Positions 8,981 to 17,574 of a stretch of 37,614 nt of DNA are shown in pieces. The stretch is taken from the NCBI GenBank assembly GCA_002317135.1, contig DCIX01000023.1, forward strand, positions 1 through 37,614. The letters run 5' to 3'. The position numbers and the translations under genes are program-made. Position 1 is the first letter of the stretch. The number at the start of each line of letters is the position of its first letter. Origin of the DNA: Bacteroidales bacterium UBA1715 (GTDB taxonomy: Bacteria > Bacteroidota > Bacteroidia > Bacteroidales > UBA1715). Below the pieces are notes generated by a model, which worked only from the letters and a program-made list of their open reading frames with translations, was not told where the DNA came from and did no database searches.

Positions 8981-9427
8981 ATGGCTTGCGATTATAAAGT
9001 ATTGACAGAGAAGCAACAACAGTTAGATAAGCGCTATTTGCGAATGGCAAAAATATGGGCAGAAAACTCCTATTGCAAACGCAGACAAGTTGGCGCTTTG
9101 ATTGTAAAAGACAAAATGATTATTTCCGACGGTTTTAACGGAACTCCTTCTGGTTTCGAAAATGTTTGTGAAGACAAAGACGGAAAGACAAAAGCCTATG
9201 TTCTACACGCCGAAGCAAATGCCATAACAAAAGTTGCAAAGTCTGCAAATAACAGCGATGACGCGACATTATACGTAACGACGTCCCCTTGTATTGAATG
9301 CGCAAAACTCATTATTCAGTCAGGAATTAAAAAGGTTGTCTACTCAGAACCATACCGCGTAGACGACGGCATTCAATTGTTGAAAAGAGCAAACATAGAG
9401 GTTCTTCAAATCGCTATTGATGAATAA
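8981..9427 (+). CDS. dCMP deaminase family protein
   Basis: 148 residues with the complete zinc deaminase signature: VLHAEANAI (HAE; His zinc ligand and Glu proton shuttle) and SPCIECAK (PCxxC; two Cys zinc ligands). The SDGFNGTPSGFENVCED insertion is the pattern of deoxycytidylate deaminases (ComEB-like). The reaction is dCMP to dUMP plus ammonia, which supplies dUMP for thymidylate synthesis in the cytoplasm. First gene of a four-gene operon; its last codons overlap the start of the S41 protease gene by 8 nt, indicating translational coupling. Confidence 0.92.
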   Translation: MACDYKVLTEKQQQLDKRYLRMAKIWAENSYCKRRQVGALIVKDKMIISDGFNGTPSGFENVCEDKDGKTKAYVLHAEANAITKVAKSANNSDDATLYVTTSPCIECAKLIIQSGIKKVVYSEPYRVDDGIQLLKRANIEVLQIAIDE

Positions 9428-10994
9428 CAAACTACGGATATTACTCCCTGTATTACTTGCTCTTGCATTTGCAGGAGGAATGCTACTTCAAAGACAGTTT
9501 ACAACTGTTCCAAGAAAAGGTATACAACCGACATCTAAAATTGAAGAAATACTTCACTTGATTCGTGATAAATATGTAGAAAACATACATATAGATACTC
9601 TTTGTGACAATCTAATGCCACAACTTTTTGAGCAATTAGATCCACATTCTTCCTATATTACAACAGACAATTATCGCGAGATGATTGACCCTATTTTAGG
9701 ATCATTCGATGGTATAGGTGTACAGTTTCTAATTCAAAAAGACACAATAGTTATTGTTCAAGTGCTACACGGAGGTCCTTCCGAAAAGCTTGACATTCAC
9801 GCAGGCGACAGAATTGTGAAAGTAAACGATTCCATTGTTGCCGGCGTTGGAATAACTAACGAAAAGACTATCAAATTGTTAAAAGGTCCTCGAGGAACAA
9901 AAGTTACTGTTGGCATTAAACGAATAAACGTTCCGGAATTACTTTCGTTTGAAATCACACGCGATGCAATTCCTATTACAAGCGTAGAAACCGCCTATAT
10001 GATTGATGAGGGGATTGGCTATATTGCAATTGATTGCTTCTCGCAAACCACTCAAAATGAATTTCTTTCTGCAATCACAGAATTGAAAAACAGCGGGATG
10101 AAAAAACTTATCATAGACCTACGCGACAATGGTGGCGGTCTTTTATATACCGCAATAGATTTGGCTAACGAATTCCTTTCGCAAGGCGATACAATTGTCT
10201 TCACCAAAGGGAAAAATGAACCTGCCGAATATTTTACAGCCGAAGGAAACGGAACCTGCAAGAATATTGAACTTGCCATACTTATCAATGAATATTCGGC
10301 TTCCGCAAGCGAAATATTTGCTGGTGCAATGCAAGACAATGGACGTGGAACTGTTATTGGCAGACGCTCATACGGCAAAGGTGTCGTTAATGAAGACTTT
10401 GTTCTTCGAGATAGTTCCGTTGTGCGATTATCCACAAAAAAATTCTACACACCTTCAGGACGATGCATACAAAAACCATATAATGGGAAATTGTCGGATT
10501 ACGACAGAGAATTAGTTGAACGCTATTTCCACGGAGAGATGTACGATGCAGACAGCGTCCATTTCCCGGACTCGCTAAAATTCACTACACGAACTGGTAA
10601 AACCGTATATGGCGGCGGAGGAATTATGCCTGATGTGTTTGTCGCAGTTGACACAACAGCATATTCACAATTTTTCCAAGACATTACAAACAAAAGCATT
10701 GTGTACAACTACGCATTTGAATTTACCGATAACCATCGAGAACTTCTGACAAAACAAAAAGATGCACAAGCTATACAAGAGTTTTGTAATAAAATGTTTT
10801 CTTTAGATAAGTTATACAAAGACACTGAAAAACAAAACATTAAAAAAGGAAAACTTAGCCATTCAGAGGTAGAATGGGAACAAAAATTATTTTGTTGTTA
10901 TGTGATACGAAACATTCTTGGAGACAAGTATTTTTATGAGTTATATAACACGAACGATAATACTATTTTGAAAGCAATTGAAATACTAAAATAA
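9420..10994 (+). CDS. S41 family C-terminal processing peptidase (CtpA-like)
   Basis: 524 residues from the ATG at 9420; a TTG one codon earlier is less likely. Order of parts: N-terminal signal anchor (residues ~5-23, LRILLPVLLALAFAGGMLL), a helical region, a PDZ domain with FDGIGVQF and AGDRIVKVND (about 90-185), and an S41 protease domain. The catalytic Ser lies in SASASEIFAGAMQD and the general-base Lys in SYGKGVV. Such periplasmic serine proteases trim or degrade envelope proteins. The gene overlaps the deaminase gene by 8 nt, and the phosphopantetheinyl transferase starts 4 nt after its stop, so the set forms one operon. The roles of the four genes are otherwise unrelated. Confidence 0.93.
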   Translation: MNNKLRILLPVLLALAFAGGMLLQRQFTTVPRKGIQPTSKIEEILHLIRDKYVENIHIDTLCDNLMPQLFEQLDPHSSYITTDNYREMIDPILGSFDGIGVQFLIQKDTIVIVQVLHGGPSEKLDIHAGDRIVKVNDSIVAGVGITNEKTIKLLKGPRGTKVTVGIKRINVPELLSFEITRDAIPITSVETAYMIDEGIGYIAIDCFSQTTQNEFLSAITELKNSGMKKLIIDLRDNGGGLLYTAIDLANEFLSQGDTIVFTKGKNEPAEYFTAEGNGTCKNIELAILINEYSASASEIFAGAMQDNGRGTVIGRRSYGKGVVNEDFVLRDSSVVRLSTKKFYTPSGRCIQKPYNGKLSDYDRELVERYFHGEMYDADSVHFPDSLKFTTRTGKTVYGGGGIMPDVFVAVDTTAYSQFFQDITNKSIVYNYAFEFTDNHRELLTKQKDAQAIQEFCNKMFSLDKLYKDTEKQNIKKGKLSHSEVEWEQKLFCCYVIRNILGDKYFYELYNTNDNTILKAIEILK

Positions 10995-10998
10995 CACT

Positions 10999-11595
10999 AT
11001 GAAATTCGAAAACGAGCAGTATATTTTAGTTGTTTCAGAAAAAGATACTAATCTATTAAATAACAACTTGTCAAGTTTATCTAAACAAGAACTTGAACAT
11101 ATTTCAACAATAACAAACGAAGGCAGAAAAATAGAATTTGTTCAACCACGATTACTGCTACGCGACATTTTAGGCGACAAATACAATGAAATCACATACG
11201 AAGATTCCGGAAAGCCTATAATGGCAGGGAACTTTATTTCCATTTCCCATTCAAAATCATTCATTGCTGTTATCGTTAGCCAAACACAAGCTGTCGCAGT
11301 CGATATTGAAGAATACCGACAACAAGTTTTACGAATTACCGAAAAATTCGTTCGCAAGGATGAATCCACAGAATTTTCGTCATTGGAAGATTTAATATTG
11401 CTTTGGTCAGCAAAGGAAACACTATTTAAATTGACTAATGCATCCTATGATTTGTTGGATTTTTCGGTAAAAAAAGATGATGACAAACAATTGCTCGGCT
11501 CCATTATTATTGATGGGAAACGGTTGAATAACATAAAATTATCGTATTTTCGCAATGAAAAATTCTGCCTAGTGTGGGCAAGTGAAAAAATGTAA
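10999..11595 (+). CDS. 4'-phosphopantetheinyl transferase superfamily protein
   Basis: 198 residues. The family's magnesium/CoA-binding motif appears as VAVDIEEY and the second motif as LWSAKETLFKL, separated by about 38 residues including the KFVRKDE helix. ISHSKSFIAVIVS matches the SHS segment that contacts CoA. The two-lobed length suits a Sfp/AcpT-like enzyme rather than the short AcpS type. It would transfer the phosphopantetheine arm from CoA to an acyl or peptidyl carrier protein serine. The carrier target is unknown: no carrier, PKS or NRPS gene is in the window. Tightly packed between the S41 protease (4 nt) and the GGGP synthase gene (5 nt). Confidence 0.85.
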   Translation: MKFENEQYILVVSEKDTNLLNNNLSSLSKQELEHISTITNEGRKIEFVQPRLLLRDILGDKYNEITYEDSGKPIMAGNFISISHSKSFIAVIVSQTQAVAVDIEEYRQQVLRITEKFVRKDESTEFSSLEDLILLWSAKETLFKLTNASYDLLDFSVKKDDDKQLLGSIIIDGKRLNNIKLSYFRNEKFCLVWASEKM

Positions 11596-11600
11596 GAACA

Positions 11601-12320
11601 ATGATTTACGATTCATTTTTACAGACACGAAAACAATTGGCTCTTTTAATAGACCCAGACAAACATACAGACGAAAGTCTGCGTTCTATCTCACAATCAG
11701 CAGAAAATGAAAAAGTTGACTACATTTTTGTTGGTGGAAGTTTGGTCTCAACAAGCACAGAACATTCTGTTTCAATCATAAAAGAAATCTATTCTGGTCC
11801 AGTAATTCTATTTCCTGGAAATGCGTGCCAAGTTGCCGGCAACGCCGATGCAATCTTGTTCCTTTCGCTTATTTCGGGAAGAAACGCAGAGTTCCTCATT
11901 GGAAACCACGTAGTTTCTGCGCCAATTATCAAGCAATCAAATTTGGAAGCAATCCCTACGGGATATATGCTTATTGACTGCGGCGGTGCGACATCGGTGG
12001 AATATATGAGCAACACAAGACCAATACCATATAACAAGCCTGACATCGCCGTTGCAACTGCACTTGCCGGTGAACTATTAGGACTAAAAGCACTCTATTT
12101 AGAAGGAGGAAGCGGCGCAAACACAATTGTAAATCCGATAACAATTGCCCAAATCAAAAAACATTGTTCTATCCCACTAATTGTTGGTGGCGGAATACGC
12201 ACAATCGACACCTTGAAACAAGTCTATGATGCAGGGGCAGACATTGCCGTAATCGGAACCATTATAGAAAAAGATCCTACCTTATTGGCGGCAATGAAAG
12301 CTGTGACAAACAACTATTAA
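11601..12320 (+). CDS. Geranylgeranylglyceryl/heptaprenylglyceryl phosphate synthase family protein
   Basis: 239 residues forming a complete TIM-barrel of the GGGPS/PcrB family. Markers are the N-terminal LALLIDPDKHTDE, FVGGSLVS, the YLEGGSGAN loop and the phosphate-binding VGGGIRTIDT followed by GADIAVIGTIIE. The family joins a polyprenyl diphosphate to sn-glycerol-1-phosphate in an ether bond. In archaea this makes membrane lipids, and in some Bacteroidota and Firmicutes bacterial homologues exist; several Bacteroidota enzymes belong to the group accepting geranylgeranyl chains. The chain length cannot be read from sequence by eye. Last gene of the operon beginning at 8981. Confidence 0.9.
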   Translation: MIYDSFLQTRKQLALLIDPDKHTDESLRSISQSAENEKVDYIFVGGSLVSTSTEHSVSIIKEIYSGPVILFPGNACQVAGNADAILFLSLISGRNAEFLIGNHVVSAPIIKQSNLEAIPTGYMLIDCGGATSVEYMSNTRPIPYNKPDIAVATALAGELLGLKALYLEGGSGANTIVNPITIAQIKKHCSIPLIVGGGIRTIDTLKQVYDAGADIAVIGTIIEKDPTLLAAMKAVTNNY

Positions 12321-12321
12321 T

Positions 12322-12353
12322 TTTGTAATATTTACAATTAAGTAGTACTTTTG
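12322..12353 (+). promoter_or_regulatory. Complete Bacteroidota promoter (-33 TTTG, -7 TACTTTTG)
   Basis: TTTG at 12322-12325, a 20-nt spacer and TACTTTTG at 12346-12353 fit the full TTTG/TAnnTTTG consensus. The element ends only 5 nt before the ATG at 12359, so the transcript of the downstream lipoprotein gene should have little or no leader. Confidence 0.7.
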
Positions 12354-12358
12354 ACAAA

Positions 12359-14857
12359 ATGAAGCGAATTAGTACAAAACATATTATCAATTATCACAAA
12401 ATCACATTTGTGATTCTATTCTCGCTTCCTTTCATATTCTCTCTCACAAACTGTGCACGTGAATCTTCGCCAACTGGCGGACCTGTGGACACTATTGCTC
12501 CATACGCTGTTTTTGAATCTCCTAAAAACAATTCTCAAAATGCTTCGCCACAAAAAATTGTTGTGAAATTCAATGAATTTATCGCTCTCGAAAACGTGGA
12601 CGATAATTGTATGACTTCACCTATTTTTGAAGATAAACCAAACATCACTGTGAAGAAGAAGAAAATCACTATTGATTTATCAAAGCAAAAATTACAACCA
12701 AACACAACCTATACATTTAATTTTAACGGAGCAATAAAAGACCTTTCTGAAGGGAATCTTACCGAACAATATATTTACGCATTTTCTACAAGTACAGGCA
12801 TAGACACGATGCGAATTGCTGGTAAGGTGTCTTATGCGGGAAACGGGAAAATTCCAGAACACGCGTATGTACTTCTTTACGACGATATTAGTGATACTGC
12901 GTTCAAAACAAAGAAACCTCGCTACATTACACAAACGGCAAAAAACGGTGATTTTTCTTTCTATAACATCGAAGCGAAACCATATAAAATTTATGCTTTA
13001 ATTGACTCGGATAAGGATTTTATGTTCAATCAACCTTCCGAAAAAATTGCGTTCCTTGATACCATATTCAACCCTACCGCAGAACGCTTTACCGACACAC
13101 TTTGGTTTACCCACAATGACACTCTTCGCTTCGAAGATTTTGAAGACAGCATACAAATAAAACAAGTAAAAGATTCCTTCAATCTTGTTGAGAAAACTCG
13201 TTGGTCAGATCAAAATGTGCAACTTTCTATATTCCAAAACGATGTATGGGAACAATCCATACAATCAAACAAACGTATATCGAAATATGCTGTTGCTTGT
13301 AAATTAGCAGCAAAAGGCAACAAACCAACAGATATAAAATTCACGGTCCCAGGCAATTACAAAACTGAATATGTAACATCCGACAGCCTTATTTTTTGGT
13401 TACAAGACACTGCACTAATGAATTCGGATTCTGCAAAAGTTGTACTAACATATCATCCTACAAAAGATTCAGAAAAAACGACAACCGATACTATTGTAGT
13501 AGAGTCAACAAAAGACTTACCTCAACGATTGGTTATAAATTCTAACCTAGAAAAGAACAACAAACTATTTGCTGGTGACAGTATTTACCTCACTCTCTCT
13601 CGACCAATTGCACAAGAGGACTTACAGAAAATCAAGATTTATGAATCGTGCGATACCACAAAGGCTGGTTTCGAAAAAATAATTTCCTATAACGATTATT
13701 CATATCGACCAAAATATCACTACCAAGAACAAGTTGCACTCAAATACAAAGAAACAGGAGAACGATTTGCGTTATACTTTGCAAAACCTATTGACACACA
13801 AAAAGTTATAGTTACATTAGACGGCCTTCCAACTATTCAAGATTGGTATTATTGTGAATATGACCAAACAAGCAATTCATTGTTATATTGGCTAAAAGAC
13901 AATAGTGATGCTCTTCGTTTGAAAAATCTTGCAATCACGGTACAATATCCACGTACCGATGGAACAATTGCAACCAAAAATTTCAATTTAAAGAAAGATG
14001 TTCCCGTTCAAAAACTCTATAAATCAGCAACTTCACACAAACGATTACTAATGCAATTGGCTGAAGAGCAAAAAGAACGACTACGCTCATACGAATCAAT
14101 CCGATTGGTTTGTAACAATCCTGTGAAAACAATAACAGACAGTTTATTTTCTTTAGTGAATATTGCCGATTCAACCGAAACATCGGTAATTACAAATATT
14201 TCCTATGCAAGCAACTCTTCGCGTATAATTGAGATAGCACACTCAGCAACTGCTGGAGAACAATATGTTCTAACAATAAAGAAAGGCGCACTCATTGATA
14301 CATTTGCTTCTGCTTCAAAAGAACTAATAGCAGATATCTCTGTTGCTGCAGACGACAAACTTGTAGTTCACCCTGTACCATATTCGATAAAGAAATCTAC
14401 TGAATCGGAACGAACATATATTCTCGCTGCGGATTGGCAAACAAATACAAACTACACATTGGTTATTCCAGATTCAACATTTACCGATATTTTCGGCGAT
14501 GCAAACGACACCTTATCTTTTGCTTTTCAATCACCTAAGAAAGATGGATTTGGCGAATTGCTTATTAAAAATACAACTGGATTCCCAAGCAATAATCTCG
14601 TATTTACAATTGTTTCTGCCGAAAGCAAAGATGCACAGCCATATTTCGCATCCATGAAATCTGGCAAAATTCGCTTTGAAAACATTCCTGCCGGAAACTA
14701 CTCGCTTCGTTGTTTTGTGGACGAAAACAACAACGAAAAATGGGATTCTGGATGTATAGAAATAAAACGACAACCTGAAAAAATCTACTTCTACAAAGAG
14801 CAGATAACTATAAAATCAGAATGGTCAAATAGCATCTTCTGGGAAGAATTTAAGTAG
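12359..14857 (+). CDS. Large Ig-like (Big_5-type) domain lipoprotein
   Basis: 832 residues. A long basic N-region is followed by a hydrophobic stretch and a lipobox ending in Cys32 (SLTNC), so this is an exported lipoprotein. After it comes SPTGGPVDTIAPY, a stretch common to a conserved Bacteroidota family, and then an SbsA-like Ig (Big_5) domain around residues 45-145. That domain contains VKFNEFIAL and LQPNTTYTFNF. The rest is beta-rich, with several TLTF-like strand repeats and a closing FENIPAGNYSLRCFVDENNNEKWD segment that resembles a prealbumin-like/carboxypeptidase regulatory domain. Function unknown; probably a structural or binding protein of the outer membrane. The start is fixed by the promoter 5 nt upstream. 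Converges with the gene at 14865. Confidence 0.85.
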   Translation: MKRISTKHIINYHKITFVILFSLPFIFSLTNCARESSPTGGPVDTIAPYAVFESPKNNSQNASPQKIVVKFNEFIALENVDDNCMTSPIFEDKPNITVKKKKITIDLSKQKLQPNTTYTFNFNGAIKDLSEGNLTEQYIYAFSTSTGIDTMRIAGKVSYAGNGKIPEHAYVLLYDDISDTAFKTKKPRYITQTAKNGDFSFYNIEAKPYKIYALIDSDKDFMFNQPSEKIAFLDTIFNPTAERFTDTLWFTHNDTLRFEDFEDSIQIKQVKDSFNLVEKTRWSDQNVQLSIFQNDVWEQSIQSNKRISKYAVACKLAAKGNKPTDIKFTVPGNYKTEYVTSDSLIFWLQDTALMNSDSAKVVLTYHPTKDSEKTTTDTIVVESTKDLPQRLVINSNLEKNNKLFAGDSIYLTLSRPIAQEDLQKIKIYESCDTTKAGFEKIISYNDYSYRPKYHYQEQVALKYKETGERFALYFAKPIDTQKVIVTLDGLPTIQDWYYCEYDQTSNSLLYWLKDNSDALRLKNLAITVQYPRTDGTIATKNFNLKKDVPVQKLYKSATSHKRLLMQLAEEQKERLRSYESIRLVCNNPVKTITDSLFSLVNIADSTETSVITNISYASNSSRIIEIAHSATAGEQYVLTIKKGALIDTFASASKELIADISVAADDKLVVHPVPYSIKKSTESERTYILAADWQTNTNYTLVIPDSTFTDIFGDANDTLSFAFQSPKKDGFGELLIKNTTGFPSNNLVFTIVSAESKDAQPYFASMKSGKIRFENIPAGNYSLRCFVDENNNEKWDSGCIEIKRQPEKIYFYKEQITIKSEWSNSIFWEEFK

Positions 14858-14870
14858 AGTAAATCTACTT
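14852..14870. terminator. Hairpin covering two convergent stop codons
   Basis: AAGTAGA (14852-14858) pairs with TCTACTT (14864-14870) around a 5-nt loop. The stem contains the stop codons of both the plus-strand gene (ending 14857) and the minus-strand gene (ending 14865). A T-run follows only after a gap on the plus strand, so the terminator call is tentative. Confidence 0.4.
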
Positions 14871-15395
14871 GCTATACTTTTTTATAATCTTATTTGCCCG
14901 ATTTTTTGCACCTGTCGCCAAATATGGAAGTTGTTCCTCTAATATTACAAGAACTTCATTCTTGATATCAGGTTCTTTTTCTGCAATTCGATCAACCACA
15001 CTCATTGCATTTGCAGTTAAACCACTTGGAGATGTAGTATCCTGAATTATCCGCAAACAAATGTCCAGTAACAAGCCAAGATGTTCATATTCATCCCATT
15101 CCGACGTAACCATAAAATACCGAAGAAGCAATCGTCGATGGCCTGTTCTTTCTATTGCTTGTAATGCAACTATTGCAGCATCAAGATATGGAGCAATCGC
15201 ATTGTGGTTTTTATCAATATAATGATTGAGTATCCAACTCGCATACCACGAAGCAGAACTTTGGGAATCGATAGAAATAGAAAAAACATCTTTTGCTAAA
15301 ACCTGACCATGTTCAATATAACCGACCATTTCCTTCATATCCATAGAAATGCCCGCCTGAACAACAAGAGACGCAAATTCTTCCTTGGTCATCAT
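14865..15395 (-). CDS. Helical (HEAT-repeat-like) protein of unknown function
   Basis: 176 residues, predicted by eye to be all-helical, with repeated amphipathic helix pairs such as SASWYASWILNHYID, LDAAIVALQAIERTGHRRLLLRYF and LLLDICLRIIQD. This suggests an alpha-solenoid resembling HEAT repeats. No catalytic motif is visible. The start codon overlaps the sufB stop as ATGATGA (overlap of 4 nt), so translation is coupled to sufB; the second Met at 15392 is an alternative start. A scaffold or regulatory role next to SufB is possible but unproven. Confidence 0.65.
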   Translation of the reverse strand: MMTKEEFASLVVQAGISMDMKEMVGYIEHGQVLAKDVFSISIDSQSSASWYASWILNHYIDKNHNAIAPYLDAAIVALQAIERTGHRRLLLRYFMVTSEWDEYEHLGLLLDICLRIIQDTTSPSGLTANAMSVVDRIAEKEPDIKNEVLVILEEQLPYLATGAKNRANKIIKKYSK

Positions 15396-16834
15396 CCTAC
15401 ACTTCCTTCCATAGAAAGTGCTATCAATTTGTGAGCTTCAATGGCAAATTCCATAGGAAGATGAGTAAGCACTTCCTGAGCAAAACCATTCACTATCAAA
15501 CCCATAGCTGTTTCTGTAGAAATTCCTCGTTGATTACAATAGAATACTTGTTCATCGGCAATTTTCGACGTCGTTGCCTCGTGTTCTACCGTAGCTGTAT
15601 CATTTTGAATATCAATTACAGGGAAAGTATGAGCACCACATTTTGAACCAATTAACAAAGAGTCACATTGAGAGAAATTATGTGCATTTTCCGCATTTTT
15701 CCCCATACGCACCAAACCACGATATGAATTATTGCTTTCGCCTAACGAAATACCTTTCGAAATGATAGTGCTTTTCGTGTTTTTACCAAGATGTATCATC
15801 TTTGTTCCCGTATCAGCCTGTTGCTTGTTTTTTGTAACAGCAACGGAATAAAATTCCGATACAGAATCATCGCCCTTCAATATGGTACTTGGGTATTTCC
15901 AAGTAATTGCCGAACCAGTTTCAACCTGAGTCCACGAAATTTTAGAATGGTTTCCTGCGCACAAGCCACGTTTAGTAACAAAATTATAGATACCACCCTT
16001 ACCATCCTTATCACCGGCATACCAGTTTTGAACAGTCGAATACTTTATTTCGGCATTCTCCATCGCAACTAATTCAACCACGGCTGCATGTAGTTGGTTC
16101 TCGTCACGCATAGGAGCCGTACAACCTTCCAAATAACTTACATACGAATCGTCATCGGCAACTATAAGTGTGCGTTCAAACTGACCAGTTTTTGACGCAT
16201 TGATGCGGAAATATGTAGACAATTCCATTGGGCAACGAACGCCTTTTGGAATATACACAAACGATCCGTCGCTAAATACAGCCGCATTTAAGGCAGCATA
16301 ATAATTGTCGGTATATGGAACGACAGAACCAAGATATTTCTGAACTAAATCAGGATATTCTTTTGCCGCTTCGCTGAACGAGCAGAAGATAACTCCTTTT
16401 GCTTTTAATTGATCGCGAAATTGTGTATGAACCGACACACTATCAAACACCGCATCAACGGCCACGCCAGACAAGATTTTTTGTTCTTCCAATGGAATAC
16501 CCAACTTATTAAAAGTCTCTACAATTTCTGGATCAACCTCATCAAGAGACTCATATTTTGCCTTATTTTTGGGCTGAGCATAGTAACTAATACTCTGGAA
16601 ATCTGGTATTTCGAACTGCAACTGTCCCCAATTTGGATGTTGCAATGTTGTCCAATGACGATATGCTTTCAACCGAAATTCCAATAAGAATTCCGGTTCT
16701 TCTTTTATAGCAGAAATACGACGTATAATGTCTTCGTTTATGCCTGGAGGGAAAATATCGGTTTCCACATTCGAAGTGAAACCATATTTATATTCCTCAG
16801 ATTCAATGTTAGAAAGGATGTCCTTGTCTTCCAT
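15392..16834 (-). CDS. sufB: Fe-S cluster assembly scaffold subunit SufB
   Basis: 480 residues, the normal length for SufB. It has the family core: YFRINASKTGQFERTLIVADDDSYVSYLEGCTAPM, the QNWYAGD segment and the HNFSQCDSLLIGSKCGAHTFP stretch. The C-terminal part FYCNQRGIS..A..LIVNGF contains Cys433, which aligns with the essential Cys405 of E. coli SufB. With SufC and SufD it forms the SufBC2D complex that builds iron-sulphur clusters in the cytoplasm. Here sufC and sufD do not follow; a helical protein does, and ftsE lies 9 nt upstream in the same orientation. Confidence 0.95.
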   Translation of the reverse strand: MEDKDILSNIESEEYKYGFTSNVETDIFPPGINEDIIRRISAIKEEPEFLLEFRLKAYRHWTTLQHPNWGQLQFEIPDFQSISYYAQPKNKAKYESLDEVDPEIVETFNKLGIPLEEQKILSGVAVDAVFDSVSVHTQFRDQLKAKGVIFCSFSEAAKEYPDLVQKYLGSVVPYTDNYYAALNAAVFSDGSFVYIPKGVRCPMELSTYFRINASKTGQFERTLIVADDDSYVSYLEGCTAPMRDENQLHAAVVELVAMENAEIKYSTVQNWYAGDKDGKGGIYNFVTKRGLCAGNHSKISWTQVETGSAITWKYPSTILKGDDSVSEFYSVAVTKNKQQADTGTKMIHLGKNTKSTIISKGISLGESNNSYRGLVRMGKNAENAHNFSQCDSLLIGSKCGAHTFPVIDIQNDTATVEHEATTSKIADEQVFYCNQRGISTETAMGLIVNGFAQEVLTHLPMEFAIEAHKLIALSMEGSVG

Positions 16835-16843
16835 AGTTATAAC

Positions 16844-17551
16844 TTATTGCATTAACGATTCCAAATCAATAGGTGCTTCGTCACGGATTTCCGTAATGGT
16901 TCCATTTGCACATTGCAAAGTACGCGAAGGATAGCGATGAACCATTTGCGTATTGTGTGTCACAAGAAATACCGCACAACCAAGTTTTGTCAACGAATGA
17001 AACAATTTGAAAATTTCATCAGAAGTTTCGTTGTCAAGATTTCCTGTTGGTTCATCGGCTAAAATCACATCAGGATCATTCAACAATGCACGAGCAATAG
17101 CAACGCGTTGTTGCTCGCCACCAGACAACTGATATGGCATATCGTCCTTCTTGTTTTCCATACCGACACGAGTAAGAACTTCGGTGATTCGTGCCTGAAT
17201 TTCCGCAGTCTTTGACCAACCAGTCGCTTTTAAAACAAACTCAAGATTTTTGTACACGCTTCTATCAGACAACAATTGAAAATCTTGAAAAACAACAGAC
17301 ACTTTTCTGCGTAAATATGGAACTTTTTTACGCTTAAGATTTGTCAAATCATAGTCAGAAATAACAGCCTCACCGTCAAGTAACGGAATTTCCGCATACA
17401 TAGTTTTAAGCAAACTCGACTTACCAGCGGCAGTCTTTCCTATTAAATATACGATTTCACCTTCGCCTACAGAAAAAGTTACATCCTTTAGAATAGGATT
17501 TTCTTCTGTGTAACCGATAACTGCTTGGTTGAAATATATTTTATTAGCCAT
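16844..17551 (-). CDS. ftsE: Cell division ATP-binding protein FtsE
   Basis: 235 residues, a single ABC ATPase domain: Walker A GKTAAGKSS (residues 38-46), Q-loop VVFQDFQLLSDRSVYKNLEFVL, signature LSGGEQQRVAIARALL, Walker B VILADEPTGNLD and switch His in VTHN. The Q-loop region with FQDFQLL and the E-V-L-T-R-V-G stretch follow FtsE/LolD-type ATPases rather than SufC, although sufB is the next gene. FtsE works with the membrane protein FtsX to control peptidoglycan hydrolases at division. ftsX is not in this window. Gene order is hisIE-like, ftsE, sufB with gaps of 23 and 9 nt. Confidence 0.85.
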   Translation of the reverse strand: MANKIYFNQAVIGYTEENPILKDVTFSVGEGEIVYLIGKTAAGKSSLLKTMYAEIPLLDGEAVISDYDLTNLKRKKVPYLRRKVSVVFQDFQLLSDRSVYKNLEFVLKATGWSKTAEIQARITEVLTRVGMENKKDDMPYQLSGGEQQRVAIARALLNDPDVILADEPTGNLDNETSDEIFKLFHSLTKLGCAVFLVTHNTQMVHRYPSRTLQCANGTITEIRDEAPIDLESLMQ

Positions 17552-17574
17552 TATTCTGAGTTTTATATTCTGTA

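Noticed and set aside
16844..17551. ABC ATPase next to sufB taken as SufC
   Set aside because: The Q-loop region VVFQDFQLLSDRSVYKNLEF and overall motif spacing follow FtsE; SufC has a different Q-loop sequence and family context.
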